From Desulfobaccales bacterium (GTDB lineage Bacteria > Desulfobacterota > Desulfobaccia > Desulfobaccales > 0-14-0-80-60-11): a DNA stretch of 34,867 bases. Within the stretch, counting starts at the first letter, position 1; each line of letters starts with the position of its first letter. Positions 29,630-34,867 of this stretch are shown here, one piece after another. The DNA is taken from positions 1 through 34,867 of the forward strand of contig JBBFLF010000027.1 of the NCBI GenBank assembly GCA_037481655.1. The letters run 5' to 3'. Position numbers and translations under genes: made by a program. Under the pieces are notes generated by a model. The model did no database searches. It was not told the origin of the DNA and was given only the letters and a program-made list of their open reading frames with translations.

Positions 29630-31280
29630 CTGGGTGGACCTGACGTTTTTGGGCGGGCTGGGGGAGATCGGCCTCAACTGCCTCACCCTGGAGACGGCGG
29701 ATACCCTGGTGGTGGTGGACCTGGGGCTCATGTTCCCGGAAGACCCCCTCCTGGGCATCGACATCGTCATTCCCGATTTCAGCTATCTTCGGGAGCGCCG
29801 GGAGAAAATCGCCGGAGTCATCCTCACCCACGGCCACGAAGACCACATCGGCGCAGTGCCCTTTTTCCTCCGGGAATTCGCCGTGCCCCTCTATGGCACC
29901 CCCTTCACCCTGGCCCTGGTGCGGGAAAAGCTCAAAGAGCACGGGCTCCTTGCCGGGGCGGACTTGAGGGAGATTCATCCCCGGGAGACCCTCGCCCTGG
30001 GCCCCTTCACCTTTGAGTTCATCGGCGTTTCCCACTCCATCGTGGACGGGGTGGGGCTGGCCGTCACCACCCCCCAGGGAGTGATGGTGCACTCCGGGGA
30101 TTTCAAGATCGACCCCACGCCGGTGGCCGGCCGGCGCATGGACTTAAACCGCTTCGCCCACTGGGGCGAGCAGGGCGTCCTGGCCTTGCTCTCCGATTCC
30201 ACCAACGCCGAGCGGCCGGGCTACACCCTCTCGGAGCGGGAGATCGGCCTCACCCTGGAAGATCTCATCCGGGAGGCGGAGGGTCGGGTCATCGTGGCGG
30301 TCTTCGCCAGCCACATCCACCGCCTGCAGCAGCTGGTGGACATCGCCAAAAAATGCGGCCGCCGGGTGCTTTTCAGCGGCAAATCCATGGTGGTGAACGC
30401 CCGCCTGGCCCAGGAGCTGGGCTATCTCAAGCTGCCGGCGGGGCTGGAGCTGACGGTGAGCGAGCTGGAGCACCTGCCGCCGGAGCAGACCCTCATCATC
30501 ACCACCGGGAGCCAGGGGGAGCCCTTGAGCGCCCTGGCCCGCATGGCCCTCGAGGCCCACAAGCATATCCGCATCCAGAAGGGGGACCTGGTCATCCTGT
30601 CCTCCAAGTTCATCCCCGGCAATGAACGGGCCATCTCCACGGTAATCAACAACCTCTACCGCCTGGGGGCCCAGGTGGTCTATGAGCGGGTGGCCGCCAT
30701 CCACGTCTCCGGACACGCCTCCCAGGAGGAGCTGAAGCTGCTGCTCACCCTCACCCGGCCCCGCTACTTCATCCCCATCCACGGGGAACTGAGGCACCTG
30801 GTGAAGCACGCCCAGCTGGCCAAAGCTGTGGGCCTGCCGGAAGAAAGGGTCCTGGTGGTGGAGGACGGCTGCCGGGTGCGCTTTGAGGCCGGCGAGGCCC
30901 GGCTTCTGGAGCCGGTGGAGACCGGCCGGGTCTTTGTGGACGGCAAGGGGGTGGGGGATGTCTCCCGCATTGTGCTCCGAGACCGGCGCCATCTGGCCAG
31001 CGACGGCCTGGTCATCGCGGTGGCGGCGGTGGACCCCCGGCTCCGCCGGCTGGTCACCGAGCCGGACCTCATCACCCGGGGCTTTGCCCTGGAGGAGGAG
31101 CACGGTCGCCTGCTCACCCTGGCCCGCCGGGTCATGCAGGAGATTCTGCTCAGGGGCCTGGAGGAACCCAACCAGGACTGGCTGGAGATTCAGGCCCAGG
31201 TGGGCAAGGCCCTGCGCAAGCTCTTCTTCAAGACCCTGGAGCGCCGCCCCATGATTTTGCCCCTCATCCTCACTTTGTGA
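29604..31280 (+). CDS. rnj: Ribonuclease J
   Basis: A 558-residue metallo-beta-lactamase/beta-CASP ribonuclease. LGGLGEIGLNCLTLE at the start, the zinc motif HGHEDHIGA, HSIVDGVG, HSGDFKIDPTP, and the beta-CASP motifs STNAERPG, HVSGHAS and IPIHGELRHL all fit RNase J. It has both endo- and 5'-3' exonuclease activity in mRNA decay and rRNA processing. The length is normal (about 550-560). The ATG at 29604 overlaps the end of plsC; a GTG at 29634, just after the plsC stop, would also give a complete core. Neither has a clear Shine-Dalgarno site, so coupled translation is likely. RNase J is common in Desulfobacterota. Confidence 0.95.
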   Translation: MPPEASPTDWVDLTFLGGLGEIGLNCLTLETADTLVVVDLGLMFPEDPLLGIDIVIPDFSYLRERREKIAGVILTHGHEDHIGAVPFFLREFAVPLYGTPFTLALVREKLKEHGLLAGADLREIHPRETLALGPFTFEFIGVSHSIVDGVGLAVTTPQGVMVHSGDFKIDPTPVAGRRMDLNRFAHWGEQGVLALLSDSTNAERPGYTLSEREIGLTLEDLIREAEGRVIVAVFASHIHRLQQLVDIAKKCGRRVLFSGKSMVVNARLAQELGYLKLPAGLELTVSELEHLPPEQTLIITTGSQGEPLSALARMALEAHKHIRIQKGDLVILSSKFIPGNERAISTVINNLYRLGAQVVYERVAAIHVSGHASQEELKLLLTLTRPRYFIPIHGELRHLVKHAQLAKAVGLPEERVLVVEDGCRVRFEAGEARLLEPVETGRVFVDGKGVGDVSRIVLRDRRHLASDGLVIAVAAVDPRLRRLVTEPDLITRGFALEEEHGRLLTLARRVMQEILLRGLEEPNQDWLEIQAQVGKALRKLFFKTLERRPMILPLILTL

Positions 31281-31316
31281 AAACCCCTCCCCCAAATTAA
31301 CCGAGAAAAAAAGTTC

Positions 31317-31350
31317 TTTTGACCATTGCATAATAGAGACCTCCTATAAC
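31317..31350 (+). promoter_or_regulatory. AT-rich promoter-like block before the PHP protein gene
   Basis: TTGACC lies near the start and TATAAC near 31345, but the spacer is 20 bases, longer than usual. A nearby CATAAT is another -10 candidate without a good -35. This AT-rich block follows the RNase J stop, so a promoter is likely here, but I cannot place it exactly. Confidence 0.3.
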
Positions 31351-31357
31351 GGGGGCA

Positions 31358-31389
31358 GGTACGGGTCCGGAAGAACCGGAACCCTTACC
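31358..31389 (+). other. 12-bp stem-loop in the leader of the PHP protein gene
   Basis: GGTA-c-GGGT-CCGG, loop aagaa, CCGG-a-ACCC-t-TACC: three 4-bp helices with one mismatch and one bulge. It lies 40 bases before the ATG at 31430 and is not followed by a U-tract, so it is not a terminator. Confidence 0.5.
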
Positions 31390-31429
31390 TGGCCGCAGGA
31401 GCGGCCCACCGCACTATGGGAGGTTGAGG

Positions 31430-33112
31430 ATGAAGTTTGCCAGACAGATCCTGAAACGGCTGGGGTTCTGGACCCTGGCCCTGGTCCTGGCGCTGGCCGT
31501 CGCCGGCAGCGCCGCCGCCCAGCTGGGGCCCAAGCCCGCCGGCAAGTGGCTGGCCGGGGATTTCCACCAGCACACCTTTTACACCGACGGCTCCACTTCC
31601 TTTGATTTCGTCATGCAGAAAAACGAGGACTTCGGCCTGGACTTTTGGGCCAACTCGGAACACGGCGGCTCCCGCAACCGCAACGGCGACGGCCTGTTCT
31701 GGGATACCCTCCCGGTGACCATTCTGGGGGCTTACGAGCTGAGCGGCGGCCGCCGGGTCATGTGGCGCTGGCAGAGCCTGAGGGACTTTGTCTTCCCGGA
31801 TGTCCTGGAGGCCCGCAGCCTCTACCCCCACCGGCGCATCTTCTCCGGGGTGGAATGGAACGTTCCGGGACATGAGCACTGCAGCGTGGGCGTGGTGGAT
31901 GCCGACGGCACCGCCATCAGCGCCTTTGAGTATCAGTTCGACGCCTCCGACCGGGATTTCACTGCCGACATCATGCTGGACCCCCGCATGGCCAAATTCG
32001 GAACCTTAACCAAACAAAACGGCCGCTACAATTATTCCCAGGGGACCACCTCCGTCATTTCCACCAGCAAAAGCTATCCTGACCGCCACAAAGATGCCGT
32101 GGCGGCCTGCGCCTGGATGCAGGACATGTATAACAAAAAGCTCATTGATAATGCCTGGATCATCTTCGCCCACCCCGAGCGTCAGGGCCCCTGGAATTCC
32201 ACCACTGGCGGCGGCTACAATGTGGAGCATTTCCGGGATTTCAACAATGCGGCGCCGGACATCTGCTTCGGCTTTGAGGGCGCGCCGGGACACCAGACCG
32301 AGTATTACCGGGGCTTTGGCAATACCTATTTCGGCGGCAGCTATGGCGGCGTGGGCTACTACACCGCCAAGGTGGGGGGCCTGTGGGATGCCCTCCTGGG
32401 CGAAGGCCGGCGCTGGTTCAACTTCGCCAACTCCGACTATCACGCCCATCATAGCGTCGGGGGCGATGACTTTTACCCCGGCGAATACCAGAAGACCTGG
32501 GTCTTCGTGAAAGATGAGGACGGCGACGGGGAATACTCCCTGAATGAAATCGCCAACGCCCTGCGGTCCGGGAACAGCTTCTTCGTCCACGGCGACCTCA
32601 TTGACGCCCTGGAGTTCAAGGCCCAGTACGCCAACCAGGCGGCCACCATGGGGGAGACCCTGCAGGTGGAAAAGAAGGGCAAAGGCACCCCGGTGAAGAT
32701 CACCATCAAGTTCCGCAGCCCCGGCTTCAACAATAACGGTGATGTTACCATGGTGGATCACATCGATCTCATCGCCGGGGAGATCACGGGGAAGATCTCT
32801 CCGGACAGCCCGGATTACACCAAGGCCACCAACGAGACCGCCCGGGTGATCGCCACCTTCTCCCGGCCGGACTTTAAGGTGGACAAGGAGGGCTGGACCG
32901 TCATCCAGCACATGGTGCACGTGGAGAAGGACATGTACTTCCGCCTCAGGGGCACCAATCTCGCCCCCAACACCCCCTTTGAGACCGATGCCGACGGGAA
33001 CCCCCTGCCGGATCATCTGGTGACCGACAACCTGGGGATTGACGGCGCCGAGGAGGCCTGGCGGGACCTGTGGTTCTACTCCAACCCCATCTTTGTCAAG
33101 GTGGCGAAATAA
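31430..33112 (+). CDS. Exported PHP-type metallophosphoesterase
   Basis: A 560-residue exported protein. The signal peptide (about 1-29) ends Ala-Ala-Ala-Gln. The mature part starts with the PHP motif DFHQHTFYTDGSTSFD, then SEHGG (metal-binding), FAHPERQGPW and a later NSDYHAHHS. These fit a secreted PHP-domain phosphoesterase with three metal ions. Near residue 365 it has DEDGDGEYSLNEI, an EF-hand/dockerin-like calcium loop. The start is the ATG 6 bases after GGGAGG; an in-frame TTG two codons upstream is not used. The alkaline phosphatase gene follows 169 bases later. Substrate unknown; organic phosphate scavenging is likely. Confidence 0.8.
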   Translation: MKFARQILKRLGFWTLALVLALAVAGSAAAQLGPKPAGKWLAGDFHQHTFYTDGSTSFDFVMQKNEDFGLDFWANSEHGGSRNRNGDGLFWDTLPVTILGAYELSGGRRVMWRWQSLRDFVFPDVLEARSLYPHRRIFSGVEWNVPGHEHCSVGVVDADGTAISAFEYQFDASDRDFTADIMLDPRMAKFGTLTKQNGRYNYSQGTTSVISTSKSYPDRHKDAVAACAWMQDMYNKKLIDNAWIIFAHPERQGPWNSTTGGGYNVEHFRDFNNAAPDICFGFEGAPGHQTEYYRGFGNTYFGGSYGGVGYYTAKVGGLWDALLGEGRRWFNFANSDYHAHHSVGGDDFYPGEYQKTWVFVKDEDGDGEYSLNEIANALRSGNSFFVHGDLIDALEFKAQYANQAATMGETLQVEKKGKGTPVKITIKFRSPGFNNNGDVTMVDHIDLIAGEITGKISPDSPDYTKATNETARVIATFSRPDFKVDKEGWTVIQHMVHVEKDMYFRLRGTNLAPNTPFETDADGNPLPDHLVTDNLGIDGAEEAWRDLWFYSNPIFVKVAK

Positions 33113-33130
33113 CTTGCTGATTTCCCCGCT

Positions 33131-33161
33131 GGCAGGGGCCCCTGACCCCCGGGCCCCTGCC
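33131..33161 (+). terminator. Stem-loop after the PHP protein gene
   Basis: GGCAGGGGCCC (33131-33141) pairs perfectly with GGGCCCCTGCC (33151-33161), an 11-bp stem. The following pyrimidine-rich tract (cttcccctttcctc) lacks a long U run, so termination may be partial. It lies between two exported phosphatase genes. Confidence 0.5.
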
Positions 33162-33176
33162 CTTCCCCTTTCCTCA

Positions 33177-33204
33177 TTGATAAAAAATTCACCCCGGCTA
33201 TATT
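33177..33204 (+). promoter_or_regulatory. Sigma-70-like promoter of the alkaline phosphatase gene
   Basis: TTGATA (33177-33182) and TATATT (33199-33204) are separated by 16 bases, in an AT-rich patch after the stem-loop. The start site would be near 33211 and the leader about 70 bases. I see no clear pho box. Confidence 0.55.
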
Positions 33205-33281
33205 CTCTCCTAAGATCCCCCCTGACATCCTGGGGAAGTCGCCCCAGAGGGACACGAGGATCACATCAGAGGCTGAGGCGC

Positions 33282-34799
33282 ATGAGATCAAGGTGGGCAG
33301 TCCTGCTGCTGGCTCTGGCGCTGCAGGTGGCGCTGGCGGTCTGCGCGGCCGTCGCCCAGCCGGTGAAACACATCATCCTCTTCATCGGCGACGGCATGCA
33401 GCTGGAGCACGAAATCGCCGCCAGCCGCTACCTCACCGGCGAAGACCGCCACCTGGCCTTCCACGACTTCGACTACCGTTGCTATGTGAGCACCTGGGAC
33501 GTCACCACCTACAACCTTTACGCCCAGGCGGCGGGCAAGCCTTTGTATGACCCGAAGAATTTCGATCCCCGCCTCGGGTATGACCCGGCCCGGGGCGGCA
33601 TGGCCCCCTATCCGGATGATCCCGACAGCGACGACTCGTACTTCCTCACCAAGATAAGGGGTCGCTATCCGGGCACCGACTCCGCCTCGGCGGGCACCGC
33701 CTGGGCCACCGGTTGCAAGACCGACGACGGCAACCTCTCATGGCTGCCCGGAGACCCGAAAAACGGAGCCCTGGAGACCATCGCCGAGAAACTGCGCCGC
33801 CAGCGGGACTTCGCCATCGGGGTGGTCTCCACCGTGCCCTTCAGCCATGCCACCCCGGCGGTGCATGTCAGCCACAACGTCAGCCGCAACAACTACCACG
33901 CCATCGCCGAGAAGATTCTCACCCGGGTGAAGCCGGAGGTGGTCATCGGCGGCGGCCACCCCGCCTGGGCCAAGCTCCCCTCCGGGGAAGGCCGCTACCT
34001 CACCTTCGCCACCCTCAACGCGGTGAAAGCCGATCCGGAATATGTAGTGGTGGAGCGGCAGGTGGGCCAGGACGGCAATACCACCCTCCGGGCCGGAGTC
34101 TCCCAGGCCGTCAGCCAGGGGAAGAAGCTCTTCGGGCTTTTCGGCGGCCCCGCAGGCAATTTTGAGCCGCCGGTGCCCACCAACAACGGCTCCGGGGTGG
34201 TGAACCGGGCCACCATCGAGAACCCCACCCTCAAGGCGGCCACCCTGGCGGCCCTGGAGGTCCTGAAGCAGGACCCTGACGGCTTCTTTGTCATGATTGA
34301 GCAGGGGGACATCGACTGGGCCAACCACGCCAACGACTTTCCCTGGATGATCGGCGCCATGTGGGACCTCAACGAAGCCGTCAAGGCGGCGGTGGAATTC
34401 GTGGAGAACCCCTTCGACGACCTCGACTGGAAGAACACCCTGCTCCTCGTGGCCTCGGACCACGGCAACAGCTACATGCGCCACCGCCAGAAGATGGGGA
34501 AGGGGGAGCTCCCGGCGGCCGGTGAGGTCCAGAAGAACTTTGTCCCCGGCACCACTCCCCTCAATCCGAGCACCAAGATTACCTACTCCACCGGCGAGCA
34601 CACCAATGAGCTGGTGAACCTCTATGCCCTGGGGCACCACGCCCAGCGGCTGTTCCGTAAATATGAAGGCAATTGGTATCCCGGCACCCGCATCCTCGAC
34701 AACACCCAGCTTTACAACGTACTGGCGGAGGCCGCTAATGTAGATGAGGTGCAGGTGGCGCCGCCGGCCCGGCTGCCGGTGAGGGCTTTGCCCCGGTAA
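33282..34799 (+). CDS. PhoA-type alkaline phosphatase
   Basis: A 505-residue exported enzyme. The signal peptide (about 1-25) is followed by VKHIILFIGDGMQ, with the first metal-binding Asp, and by GTDSASAGTAWATG with the catalytic Ser. Later metal ligands are in IEQGDIDWANHANDF, VASDHGNS and TGEHTNELVNLYALG, matching the Asp/His ligands of the E. coli PhoA family. It hydrolyses phosphomonoesters in the periplasm or outside the cell. The ATG was chosen because it gives a proper signal peptide; the open frame upstream of it is not protein-like. It ends at a terminator (34821-34850). Together with the exported PHP protein it forms a phosphate-scavenging neighbourhood. Confidence 0.93.
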   Translation: MRSRWAVLLLALALQVALAVCAAVAQPVKHIILFIGDGMQLEHEIAASRYLTGEDRHLAFHDFDYRCYVSTWDVTTYNLYAQAAGKPLYDPKNFDPRLGYDPARGGMAPYPDDPDSDDSYFLTKIRGRYPGTDSASAGTAWATGCKTDDGNLSWLPGDPKNGALETIAEKLRRQRDFAIGVVSTVPFSHATPAVHVSHNVSRNNYHAIAEKILTRVKPEVVIGGGHPAWAKLPSGEGRYLTFATLNAVKADPEYVVVERQVGQDGNTTLRAGVSQAVSQGKKLFGLFGGPAGNFEPPVPTNNGSGVVNRATIENPTLKAATLAALEVLKQDPDGFFVMIEQGDIDWANHANDFPWMIGAMWDLNEAVKAAVEFVENPFDDLDWKNTLLLVASDHGNSYMRHRQKMGKGELPAAGEVQKNFVPGTTPLNPSTKITYSTGEHTNELVNLYALGHHAQRLFRKYEGNWYPGTRILDNTQLYNVLAEAANVDEVQVAPPARLPVRALPR

Positions 34800-34820
34800 G
34801 GGGTAATGGAATCCGGGTGC

Positions 34821-34850
34821 AAGGCTCCTCTCTTCCGGGAGGGGCCTTTT
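34821..34850 (+). terminator. Rho-independent terminator after alkaline phosphatase
   Basis: AAGGCTCCTC (34821-34830) pairs with GAGGGGCCTT (34839-34848), a 10-bp stem with one G-U pair. It is followed by TT, CA and TTTTT. It lies 21 bases after the stop codon. Confidence 0.85.
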
Positions 34851-34867
34851 CATTTTTCAGCCGCAGC

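Overview
The window looks like chromosomal DNA from a GC-rich, anaerobic, Gram-negative bacterium, most likely a sulfate-reducer-type Desulfobacterota (former Deltaproteobacteria). This is inferred from gene content: an HpnN-like RND lipid exporter with an MlaC/HpnM-like partner, a desulforedoxin-like miniprotein, a TauE/Safe-type TSUP transporter with a small membrane protein, a methylmalonyl-CoA transcarboxylase-like gene set, lipoproteins with lipoboxes, and a textbook sigma-54 promoter. Coding DNA is strongly GC-rich. Most promoters stand out as short AT-rich islands. I see no tRNA, rRNA, CRISPR array, integrase, transposase or prophage gene.

Layout. (1) 1-727: a minus-strand pair of small Cys-rich proteins ending at a strong terminator. 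(2) 1066-4910: HpnN-like exporter, MlaC/HpnM-like periplasmic protein and a 95-residue unknown. (3) 5036-6483, minus: an O-methyltransferase then a CpsB/YwqE-type PHP phosphatase. (4) 6592-14454: two large paralogous proteins resembling PEP synthase but with the PEP-binding barrel replaced by another domain. They flank a 21-residue membrane peptide and a minus-strand TSUP operon. The second paralogue sits behind a sigma-54 promoter and is followed by a tandem universal stress protein. (5) 14584-15386, minus: a 53-residue His-rich peptide and a hotdog thioesterase. (6) 15597-19584: carboxyltransferase, small OadG/MmdE-like subunit, and a 5S-like subunit fused to a biotin carrier domain. (7) 19816-23842: two low-complexity lipoproteins, an orphan ParB-like protein and a metallophosphoesterase. 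(8) 24024-28118: DUF255 thioredoxin-fold protein overlapping an M28 peptidase, then a YkgJ-type Cys-cluster protein. (9) 28143-31280: EngB (minus), PlsC and RNase J. (10) 31430-34799: two exported phosphoesterases (PHP-type and PhoA-type alkaline phosphatase), closed by a terminator.

The most unusual part is 6592-14454. Both large proteins keep the ATP-binding half and the swivelling phosphohistidine domain of PEP synthase/pyruvate phosphate dikinase, yet share a C-terminal domain with a Cys-Arg-Thr-Tyr-His-Asp motif in place of the PEP/pyruvate barrel. They should make a phosphohistidine from ATP, but the acceptor is unknown. The setting (anion transporter, small membrane proteins, stress protein, sigma-54 control) suggests a regulated stress or energy-related phosphotransfer system. 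Other points worth a second look are three genes of 21-53 codons that are easily missed, G-rich palindromic elements with quadruplex potential placed just before two genes, and a degenerate heptamer repeat directly after the carboxyltransferase stop codon. Starts were chosen from Shine-Dalgarno spacing, so several genes are shorter than their longest open frame.
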